The notes under the pieces: model-generated
The model's input: only the letters and a program-made list of their open reading frames with translations
Database searches by the model: none
What the model was told of the DNA's origin: nothing
In this document: positions 1 to 10,700 of the stretch, piece after piece
Layout of the letters: every line of letters begins with the position of its first letter
Numbering within the stretch: the first letter of the stretch is position 1
Origin: Pogona vitticeps
Taxonomy: Eukaryota; Chordata; Lepidosauria; Squamata; Agamidae
DNA: 64,000 nt
Assembly (NCBI RefSeq): GCF_051106095.1
Contig: NC_135791.1
Coordinates: 6,396,501 to 6,460,500, forward strand
Direction of reading: 5' to 3'
Translations under genes and position numbers: made by a program

Positions 1-3000
1 TAAAAAAGGTTCAGAGACTACCATAAATCGATATTCTGAGCATAATGTGATGATGCCCAAGAAACGCGGGTATGAAGGGAGGAAGCTGGACCACTCTGTG
101 AGCCTCAATAAATGACATTCGTATAGCAAACAATTTAGTGTGTTGTTATTATACATACTCACCACACATACACCTTAATATGAACTTCGTATATAACTTT
201 CTGTGACATTGCTTTTATTAAGCAAAGCAATTTCACAAGTTGCAACTTGCAACTTTACAAATCATTTTTGCAACTTCATCGAAAGCTGAGCTTAGCTAAA
301 ATAAATGTGAAAATATGAAGTCAAGCTTTATTTCAAGATTAGAGTCATTTATGAAACCCTATGACTCCTCATTCCTGAATACACAGGATTGGGCTGCACA
401 TCCTTCTGAATGAGCTGTCTACAGATGTGCCCCTTCCTTGCATTGCCTTGGAATCTGGAAGCTGGTCCTCCTCCACTTCTACCATCCGTAGAAAGCAGCT
501 CAGCATACACAAATGTTAGATAAAAGGAAGGGCAGAAAAGACTTTACCACTTGAGACTGTTAACCAGCGAACAATTTTCAGTAAGTTCCTGCAAAAAGTT
601 ATTGAAATTAGATAACTAGTACGTACAGGCAGTGATGGGTCCAATTAGGACTTTCTCCCCGATGTGCCTCTTGTTTATGTAAAGGAAGTCAGGAGGCAGA
701 AAGAAATGCCATCCAGTACTGTAGGCTGACAGCCATGCCACCATTTCAGCATCCTAGTCCTTCACAATGTTCACAATTATAGATCTTTCCTCAAACTCAC
801 AGCAGCCAGTTCACAGTGGATGACATGATACAAGCATGGGAAAAGTTAATGAAATCTCTTATTGTCCCAGAAGTCTTAAAAACACTGTCTTATGACTAGA
901 AATGAGAACTAAGCTAGAAAGTGACTTGCAGAAGATTCTGGCAGCACTGGAATTTATCATAAGAACAGGCACAATTCCCTTATTCACAAATCCACCCATC
1001 GCTGCAACACTGTGGAAAATTTCAGCCTCGTCATTTTCCTTCCATCTTTTAAATAATGGATCAACTTTGAAGCAGAGCACGCAACACAAATTAGGTTTTT
1101 TCTCTTTTTATTACTGGAAAACAGTGAGCGATGCTGCTACAGGAGGCAATCATGAGAACATTCCAGACAAGAATAAAACCATATGTTTTGCTAATGTTAA
1201 TCGAACTGGACAATATGTCACTAGCGGGAAACTGGCATTTGTGAAATGTGTTCCTTAATGTTAAAACATGAAAGGTCTTCTCTACTGTACTGAATAAGAA
1301 CTGTCATAATAACCAAAGACAACAATTCATTCCAAAGTAGATCAGAAGACACATTAAGGATATGGGGACTGTCACCAGTTAAGACAATAAACAAACAAGG
1401 ACACTGAAAAAAGTAAGTTTTAAAAGGTCATCACATGATTGACATGGATTCTGGAATTCATGTTCTAAATGTTGCCATCATTTCGTTGCCCCTACAAAAC
1501 ACTGTCCAGCAAAGCTCTTTTAATATAATTTACTATTAATAACACTGGTTAGATCTGAAACCTTCCCAAGGTAACAAAGAGTGTACAATATCTGAGAAAC
1601 TTCACATCTTATAATTAACTGCTTCTATAAAATAAAGGCTTAGCAAAAAAAATAAACTTTTACAAAGTAACTCTTAAAAAAAGAAGAGAAGAAAATGACA
1701 GGGGTGCGTTTTCTCCAAGAGGCACCTGTCAAAAAATCGAGTCTGACCTCTTCTTGGTTTAAGATCAGACCGTCACAAAGAACAGATGAACCGAGAAAAA
1801 CAACAACACCTCTCTCAATTGTCTCCTCTCTGGTGTTATCAAAATACCTATAAAATCCTTAAAATATAGAGACAATATTAATAGGAAATGTTTTGGGTAG
1901 GGTTGTTTGTATGTTGTGTTGTTTTTAGAAAAGTTAAGACACAAGCTTTGCTTCAGCTAAGCGTAGGCAAACTAGGAGAAATGAAATGGTTACGCAAGAA
2001 TTACTGCTAGTGTTCTGTAGCATACATCTACTCAGAAGCAAGTTCAATTGAGTTCAATGGGGTTTGTCATCAGTTAAGTAGAAAAAAACGACAACAGACT
2101 GAAGGGCTTTTTCACCCCTTCAAGGGGACAAGCTGTTTTAAAGACTTGCTCATTTTCCTGCTAATACAGGTAGGGCTAAGCCTTCTGCAGAGAAAATAAA
2201 GTTGCTGATCCGTAATATTAGCTGAAGCATAAGAGATGGACGGGAACCCCAGGGAAAACGTCACAAGATTTCAAAAAGGCAACCGTTAAGGGCCAGGAAT
2301 GGTCAACATGGTGGAAATGCACAATGTGTGTTGCAGCAACCTTGTCAGCTGCCTTCTAATGGATGCCAGTGAAACTGGTACAACCCTCACCTCTACAGAG
2401 AATCAGGGCAGATGCTAATTTTCAGCTGTACAACAACATCAGCTTTGCCAGTGCTCATGGCCCTACATGGATCAAAAGCTTTCACAATTTAAGAGAGGCT
2501 TAGGTTACAAAGATAGAAAAGACCTGTACTTCCACCCTTGGAGAGTCTACGCCAGTCAGGATAGACAGGGCTGGACTAGGCGAAGTACGAGCGATCCAGT
2601 TAAATCAGCACCATGCTGATTATTTTTTTTGGAGGTTCCAGCTTTTCCTCACTATGGTGGCCATGCTGGCTGGGGATTGTGGGACTTGTGGACTAAAATA
2701 ACAACTTTTTGACCTCCGGCAAGCTTCACACGTTCAAGAACATGCCATGTCCACCATGTCTGGGGCAGGAATTATTGCTACTTTCCAGGATGACATTGGG
2801 TACTTAGGGATGCTGTGAACAAACCATTCTTTCACAGAGGAAGCTTTGGATGGGACAATGTCATCTGGGATTATTAAGCCCAGTGAAGGTGAAGTCTGAC
2901 TACTTCACCTTCGTCAAAAGCACAGTTGGGAAAGGCCTTCAGATATCCTAACAAGCAGAACATAAGTCTCTTTATTCCCTTCTGAGAACCATGAAACACC

Positions 3001-4355
3001 ATGTATTTAATGTATGCTTCATCTATAGATTTGGTCTGGCCTTGCTTAATCTGTTTTTTTTTTCTTTTTAAATTAAGATATGGAAAAAGCACTAGATTCT
3101 AAATGAGGCTCTGCCTCATTTACATTTATGAAGATTAAAAAAACACCAGCAACAATTAATCTTGCACCTATAAAAACTGACTCTGTAAAAATAAAAGGGC
3201 TTTGCTTGCTTATTCAGATTTTTATGGCTCCCCATTATATTAATATGCATTACGATACTGCTGAGTGCACCGTGGATTTCACCACCACAGAACATTATGA
3301 AGGTGATTATTAGCATAAATGCATCTTTATAGGATTCAATAAATATATGGAAGCAAGCCAGCAGTAACAGACAAACATATAATAGTCAGGCTAAAATCCT
3401 GCTGATGTTGGCATAATATCTGCCAACTTCAATGGGCAGACAGCATTGCCCAACTGATCATATACGTTCACACTGCATTTGTACAATTCATGTTGTGGTA
3501 AAGCTCAAAGCCACATGGCTCGTGGTTACACATATCATGGTTGCACAATTAACCACACAGTTCACGTCACGACTGTTGCATGACACACCTGTGGAAGTGC
3601 TTCTTGGATCTTACTTCCACCCTGCTGCAAGTTCCTTCCATCACTTCCGCAGGTCTGCATTACATACACATAGGTGCGCAACAGGATTTCAGCCTCAGAA
3701 CCTCAGCTTCCACATTCAGGCACCATGAGTTGTATTACAAGTTACTTGTGAAAAGAACAGTTCCACTTAAATCAACAGGTCTACTCTCCAGAACGACAAA
3801 ATCCCACACAACAGTTAGTTATGAAATTAATGTTGGAAAATTCAATAGAAACTAAGGCAGGAAAACAAAATAACAAGTGTTACAAGCCATTCTTCTTAAA
3901 GTACAAAATAAGACAGAGCCTTTTCTGGTAAGAACCGAAAACATTTGTCAAGCAGATTTCTGCGCTGTGCCAAGTAGTTGCTTTTAATGGTCTTCTACTT
4001 GTGTCCCGTCTGCACTACAAGCCTGAAAGAGTACTAGAATTCGGCTTCCAGCAACATTAAATTTTTATGGGGGGGGGGAAAGCAATTTTAAAACCAATTA
4101 GAAATGAAGAAAAACGCTAACTGTTGTCTACCTGAGGCATTCCCACGCAGTCCTCTCAATTATACATCTTCCTAAAACTTTTAATATTGTTCCCCATGCT
4201 TGCTTGCTTGCATTTTCCCTTTTACACATTCAACATTTTTGCAAAAGAGTTTTAAGATACTGCCAGAAGAAAATGCCAGAATGTCCCAATTCTACAGCTA
4301 CCAAAGAATTATTAAGGAAAAAACAAAAGAAAACCCCAGCTTGAACCAGTCTAAC
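1..4355. other. Repeat-poor AT-rich flank, no gene recognised
   Basis: Contains open frames of up to 118 codons (902-1258, plus strand; overlapped by a 76-codon minus frame at 859-1089) that resemble no family I know. The block is notably poor in the young repeats that fill the rest of the window, so it could be distal 3' UTR of SELENON or flank of the next gene. In human the next gene is MTFR1L, but I see none of its coding sequence here. Confidence 0.4.
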
Positions 4356-4492
4356 GTGGATAGTTCAGTGGTTTAGATCTCTGGCTGCGGAGCCAGATGT
4401 TGGGGGTTCAATTCCCCACCAGGCCTCCTTGACTGGGGCTGGACTTGATGATCCATCGGTTCCCCTTCAAGCCTTGCTGTTCTAAGATTATA
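4356..4492 (+). repeat. tRNA-derived SINE with CR1-like tail
   Basis: A tRNA-like head (GTTCAGTGGTTTAGATCTC, then a B-box GGGTTCAATTCCCC) is followed by a tail GGGCTGGACTTGATGATCCA that resembles the CR1 LINE 3' end. The same family recurs at 57704, and on the minus strand at 24300-24704 and 59762-60187. Confidence 0.8.
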
Positions 4493-4496
4493 GGTA

Positions 4497-5197
4497 CAGT
4501 GGTGCCTCACACAACGATGTTAATTGGTTCCAAAAAAATCAACGTTGTGTGAAACATCGTTCTGTGAAACACCATTTCACATAGGAATGCATTGAAAACC
4601 GGTTAATCTGTTCCAATTGGAACGGATTGCCATCGTTCAGTGAAAATCCCCATAGGAAACATCGTTGAGTGAAACAATGTTTCCTATATTGGAATGTATT
4701 GAAGCCGACTCAATACATTTCAATGCCTTTGCGAAGTCCTTTTTCGCTTCTGTAAAAGTGTCTTACAATGTTTGGAAGCTGTTTTAAATTATTGCAATGG
4801 TTAGTCCACCTCCTGAAACCTATGCAAACTGATTTTGGTGTTGTTCTGACACTTCCTTAATTTATGATGATTTTTTGTTTTTTCTCCATAGGAAACCATT
4901 AGACAGACCATCCAATGGTTTCCAATGGAAAAAACAAAAAATCATCATAAATTAAGGAAGTGTCAGAACAACACCAAAATCAGTTTGCATAGGTTTCAGG
5001 AGGTGGACTAACCATTGCAATAATTTAAAACAGCGTCCAAACATTGTAAGACACTTTTACAGGAGCGAAAAGGGAGATCGTTGTGTGAAAATCCCCCATA
5101 GGAAACATCGCTGTGTGAGGCAGCAAATTTAACAGAAAAAGGCATCGTTGTGTGAATTCATCGTTGTGTGAGGCACTCGTTGTGCGAGGCACCACTG
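4497..5197. mobile_element. 701-bp foldback MITE, Tc1/mariner (Tigger-like), TA duplication
   Basis: Ends are CAGTGGTGCCTCACACAACG and its inverse, flanked by TA at 4495-4496 and 5198-5199. Almost the whole element is an inverted repeat: about 140-bp inner arms (near 4755-4895 and 4925-5065) are almost identical in opposite orientation around a short centre with CCATTGGAAAC-type sequence. It has no coding capacity. It inserted next to the SINE at 4356-4492. Confidence 0.85.
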
Positions 5198-5199
5198 TA

Positions 5200-6468
5200 C
5201 TAACTTCATCCGTACCATCTTAGTGTCTTTCAAGACTGCCCTTTCGGACTGCTGCTGTCTGTTTAGAATGACGGGCTCTCATTCCCCCAATCTGTGGCTC
5301 CGTCCTCTCTAAATCTTGTTTTCCCTACAAAGGCAAGAACCCCATAATTCCAGCATCCACAAATCTGCATCCACTACTATGGGCATCACTGTTTCATCAT
5401 ATGGAAAGGAGGCTGTGGCCCATTTCAGCACCTTGACATGCATTTATCTGTATGATGGAAGTGTCAGTAAAATGCATCTTCCATATGCATGTAGGAGTGC
5501 TTTATAGGGACATATAAACTGTTTTGTGCATACCCCGTCTAAACAGCACACGAGGCAGTTCTAAATGGCCGAGTATCCTTCCTGCCTCGCTCCATGTACT
5601 CCATGTTGACCAACCTTTAGTCTTGGGCTATCTGAGCTTCCCACCTCTGCCTGCTCGTTTCTTATCATCTGTATCTCTATGCTTCCTTCATGCTGGATGG
5701 GTATTCCTCCACTGTTTGGCCCTAGACAGAGTGGACTAGGATTCTCAATCTGAAGATCATAAAGACCTTAAAAGAACAGGAATCTTCCAACAAAAACAAG
5801 GACAAAGAAAAACAAAACAATTCATGCCAGCTGAGACTTCAAGATGAATGACTCCTGGTAAAAGACCCTCAATGATAGGAAGCTAGCTTATACCAGGTAA
5901 AACCATTTGTCTGTTTAGCTTAGTACTGTCCACTCTGATGGTGACTTGACTCTCTAGGTTCTCAAAGGCAGAGTTTTTAAAAGGAAAAAAAAACCTTTAA
6001 AAAATTACACTTCCTAGTATCCTTTTCTAAGGCAAAGACGTTTCTTCACATCAACTGCTAATTGACATCCTTTCCAGCTAGAGACGCAAGGCACTGTCCT
6101 TCTGCCTATTCTCTACATACATATTCCACTGCTGAGCAACAATTTCTCAACCCAATCTGGTAAGAAAAAAACAAAACAAAACAATGGAAGAGCTTTCTCT
6201 TGGTTCTAACTATAGCCCCCTGGGTGTTGCATTAGGAGAGGCAGAACGCTCCTGTTATTTTCGTTGGCAAAAATTGGATTAAGAGATCAGTTTACTTGAG
6301 AATCTCTGCATATTCAATGGCGGAATAAACTGTTAGTGCTGTGTCAGGAGAACCAGAGGTTAGGTGTAACTTCAAAAGGTGGAAACAATCAGTTAAATAA
6401 GTTTCAGAAAGATTGCCATAATGCAGCAGATCTAAATATCGTATTCTATGAAGTGTTGATTCATTTTT
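5200..6468. other. No gene seen
   Basis: Unique-looking AT-rich DNA without recognisable exons, RNA genes or clear repeats. It may include distal SELENON 3' UTR. Confidence 0.4.
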
Positions 6469-7598
6469 TTTATTCATCTACTCTTGACAATGTAAATTTC
6501 CCTCTTTTTTGTGCTTAATGAGATATTTGAAAACAGGAATTAAAATATTAATATGGACAGCATTACATGACAAAGAAATAATCGCAGGATGATTTGACCA
6601 AAGGCTAAGAGAAATCCCAGGATTGTGGAGTGGTGAGCTACAGGGTTGTAACTGAGAGCATTTTTTCTATAAGACAATTAGTCCTGTAAAATCACCTTTA
6701 AGTATTACTTGACTTCGGCAGCCACATGATCATTGTGATTGCACTTACCCAGTATGTGCTTTCAAAAAGTAACAAGGGATATTCTCCTTGACTGAGCTAA
6801 GAGCTGATTCTAACTATAAAAGGATCGATTGGGTTCTCCCAGGTTAAATCGTCCCTTCCCTTAAAGAACAACTGGACATACAGAGGAGGAAAACTATAGC
6901 AGGCCAGGCTGGAAATTCAGAAATGGTTGGACAAAAGATCACTTTTTTGTGTCTTGCATTTGTGCAGTAGCCTGGATCTAAGCTGTCCACACATACCAGG
7001 GAGAGTGCAACACACAACCAGGTCTTGCCTTGGGTCACTCACAATAGCTCTGATCTTGGAGGCATCTGTGACCTGTTGAGGTCACTTGGAGCCAAAGGGT
7101 GTGTTGTAACTTAAAATGTCAACTGCACACTAGCAATTCAGGGGTCAAACTCCAGACCAGCTGCAAAAGAACAGTATCCCATTCAAGAATGCTACACAGC
7201 AAAACCTTTTACTAAAGGAAACCACCTCCGGGCCATTTGGACTTTGCTTGAGACTGATCTTTACAGCCTGACATCACACTAGGAACCCCAACTTTTCTGC
7301 TGAACTATTCCCAACCTCTTGCTGGACACCCGACAACTTCTTTCAGACGCTTCACAACTTGCCAGTAAGAGAAGCATACGTCCAGCTTCTTTGGAAGTAC
7401 CCTGAAAATAATATGTGTAGTAACAGATGTTACAGCTGTTTTTTTTTCAAGCGGCATTTCCTTGTTGGGAGCCCTTTCATTCCTAGTAAAGCACTTTATG
7501 ACTCAACACTGTCATGGCTGAGCTTAGTAAGCGCCAGAAAGAAAAACGTCTGCATCTTTGGTGCTTCACAACAGTACAACATTGATCTGATTTGCAGT
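6469..7598 (-). other. SELENON: Probable SELENON 3' UTR with candidate polyA signal
   Basis: Non-repetitive, non-coding sequence directly after the SELENON stop. The first AATAAA on the minus strand is at 6474-6469, which would give a 3' UTR of about 1.1 kb. Longer forms are possible, because human SELENON has a 3' UTR of over 2 kb. A SECIS element must exist in the 3' UTR, but I could not identify the AUGA / AA / GA core by eye. Confidence 0.45.
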
Positions 7599-7769
7599 TT
7601 AGGTCTGCAAGAATGGTTTTGCTTTCTGAAGTCCTTCTTTAAGGAACTGGAGGTAGGTTGCTGTTGAGGGATCTTCAAAACTGGCAGAAAAACTAAAGAT
7701 GCTGCTCTCAACTTCTTCGGGCTTCATAGAAGTAATATCCAGAAAATAGTTGGCATTGATGTGATGGAC
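7599..7769 (-). CDS. SELENON: SELENON exon 12: C-terminus and stop
   Basis: Codes [20 protein letters not shown] through [20 protein letters not shown] to a C-terminal PFLQT and TAA. Length and end match the human protein closely. Everything left of 7599 is 3' UTR or flank. Confidence 0.97.
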   Translation of the reverse strand, partial: VHHINANYFLDITSMKPEEVESSIFSFSASFEDPSTATYLQFLKEGLQKAKPFLQT

Positions 7770-10700
7770 CTGGAAAATTAAACATGAGCTTAAAAAAAAA
7801 AAAGAACTCCAACATTTCACACCTCATATGCAGATTCTTTCTTCTGATTCAAATACTATATTCAGTGCATCTGAAAAAATGAATTATAATCCATGAAAGC
7901 TCTTGACGAAACAAATCTTCTAAGTCTTTAAGTTCCCACAAGACTTTTTCCCCTTATTTTAGTTACACTGAAATGATATCATGATGGATCTTTTCTAAAA
8001 AAAAAAAAAAAAAAAAAAAAATTGAAGAAAGAATGAGCAAAACAAAGCAACACAAGAACTTGCCTTTTGGGTGAAAAAAAAAGAGAGAGCTTTAAAGACA
8101 TTCCTTTTTTTTAAAACTAGGACTCCCCAAATTCCTCAGTCACAGCAAAGCTATGTGAGAGTTATAATTCAGAAAAATTATGTTTACAACCTTGAAGAAA
8201 AAAAGGTACATTTTATTCTAATAAATTAACTTTCAGGGCCTTTTAACAGGCTATATAAGTTTTAAAAAGTAACTTTCTTTGGAGGCTGGCAAAAGTCAAA
8301 TGTGTCCTTCTTACATGAAGTCCAAATGAGATCTTTTTTTCTTCCAGATTTGAGAGGCAAAAGTATATGTCAGAAAGTCAGCACCTATTTCAAGTATATC
8401 AGAGCAAAGACAACGTCCCTCCCAACAGGCATCTACCAACCATTCAATAAGAAAAAAACATAGCCGTAGCCCTACCACAGTGCCATTGGGCAGGCAGATC
8501 ATGATCTCCACTGGGAAGTTATACTTTTCAAGATGGAGACCTGCCAGTTTGCTGTTGATCTCATCCTCTCTCTTCGCCTACGGAAAAATGGGCACCAAGT
8601 GTTTCAGATTTTTTAAAAATCTTTGTAAGAAACATTTATATTGTCTGGCACTGGGGTCAGACTCCAATCCGATCGTAGTTTGAAAATAGGATACAGAACA
8701 ATTACTCTAGTTAAACTTAAAAGTAAGAAATCATAATTATGATATACTGCGGAGTGGAGGAGTCAGTGTCTGAGGTGCGTGACAATGGGACCCAATATTA
8801 ATTTCGATGGCATCTTTGGGGTCATTTATACTTGCACGCTTGTCCTGCAAATCTAAATCATTAGAAGGCATAACTATGCCCCCCATTTTTTTTTAAAAAA
8901 AATAAAGCATTGAATGATGGTTGTTGTAGGTTTTTCGGGCTGTTTGGCCCTCTTTAATATTGCAAGAACATGGCCAAACAACCTGAAAGACCTACAACCA
9001 TCAGATCCCAGCTGTGAAAGCCTTCGAAAAAGCATTGAATGGTTAATATTTCTGAACTTGCATCAAGATAAAAGAGTTACTACACCAAGAAATTAGTTTT
9101 TAACATTTGGGCATAGTTTACATTTCACATTACTTTGGAAATGCTTTATGTTACACCTGCTTTAATTCGTTTTAATTGGGACTTCACTAATTCCATTGTT
9201 CTCCTTTTGTAAAATCCATAAATTAAAGTCACAACCACAACTGAGTAGGGTGGAAGTTGAGCTATTACAAAGAGCCACCTCCATTATTGTATTAGGAAAC
9301 ATAAGGAGGAGCCATCCTCAATATGGTGGCCTCCAGGTGGTGAGTGTCACAGGCTGGCTGGGGGTAATGGGAACTGTAGTTCATCTGGGAAGAGGTGGAA
9401 TATGAAGTAGCGCTGGTTAAGAGAGAAAGTTCGACATTTTTGTTATGTTCTGGTCACCTTTCTTTGCAATCAAATGCCTTACCAGGGCTAAATGAACAGA
9501 AAGATAATGATTTGTATAATCACATGTGAACATTAACCACTGCTCCTTTCAATATCTGTTCTGTTTGGACTAAAATGAAATGGGATTTTAACAGCCCTGC
9601 AATGCTGAAACTTGAATATCAGTACTAGTACTAAATGTTTAGCAGTGCTGGTGGGAGCCATTAGTCACCAGTGGGGGCACCCTTGACTAGGACACATGAG
9701 AAATTAAGCAGACAGTGTTTGATCAGTGCACACAAAAGACCAGCTAATGACACCCACCAATCACAGTGACAGATCATCTCTCCCCCTTATCACAACAATA
9801 CATCCACATTTCTTTTCTTTTGTAAAAAGAAATAGGTGGACAGAAACGACAATGTAAAAGGGGTCACCACCCTTTAAACATAAAGTTTCAAGAAGTTATT
9901 TGTATAGTCCTGGAATGGATGCATCACACAACAAATACAATTATCTATTCATACTCATGTAACACATTTATTTATTCACAGGTACATCTACTGTTTCGAT
10001 TTCAAAATCTGAACTTGTGTACGAGGAATAGAAGAAGCAACCCATCCCTCAATAACAAATAATAACAAAAAATAACGAACAAACAGTAAATATTAAAGAT
10101 TGCATTTCCTTAAAGCAACAAGTAGTTATACCTTTCAGTTTTAAAGTTGTAAAACAGTTCTCCACTTCTAAAAGGTACTACACATGAAGGTTTGATATAC
10201 AGGAATGCATTTAACTGACTAATCAAAGAAAAATTACATAGAGACAGCCCTACGTTCAGCCCAGTTTATCAGGGAAGACAAAAAGAGTGAGCGTGCAGAA
10301 GTTTCTGATATGCTGATGTGTCCATTCCAGGTTTCCCTTCAGCTTCCTGTGCTGTCCAGCTACTACTCACCTGTATATCCTCCAGTTCCTTCACCAGCGA
10401 CCAGCTATTGATAAAACTTTCATTCAGAAAAGTGAGGATGGGCGAACTTTCCAGGACGGTTTCCCGGAGAGTTCGCCCTGAGCCTGCCCAGGGAGAGAAA
10501 AAAGATGAAATGAAATGTCACAATGAACTCAATCCTGTGATAATTTATGAGCAATGTGTACTTTTCATTTTGTGAAGGCAAGAGGAGAACAGGACGACAG
10601 GGGACGAAATGGTTGGACACTGTCATCGAAGCGACCAACATGAATTTGACCCAACTTCAGGAGGCAGTGGAAGACAGGAGGGCCTGTTGTGCTCTGGTCC

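Noticed and set aside
902-1258. 118-codon open frame, plus strand
   Set aside because: No recognisable family, no codon pattern, and overlapped by a 76-codon frame on the other strand. Kept only as part of the unassigned flank.
7240-7300. SECIS candidate on the minus strand
   Set aside because: Has a GUGA and an AAA loop on a 6-bp stem, but the 3' GA partner and lower stem are missing.
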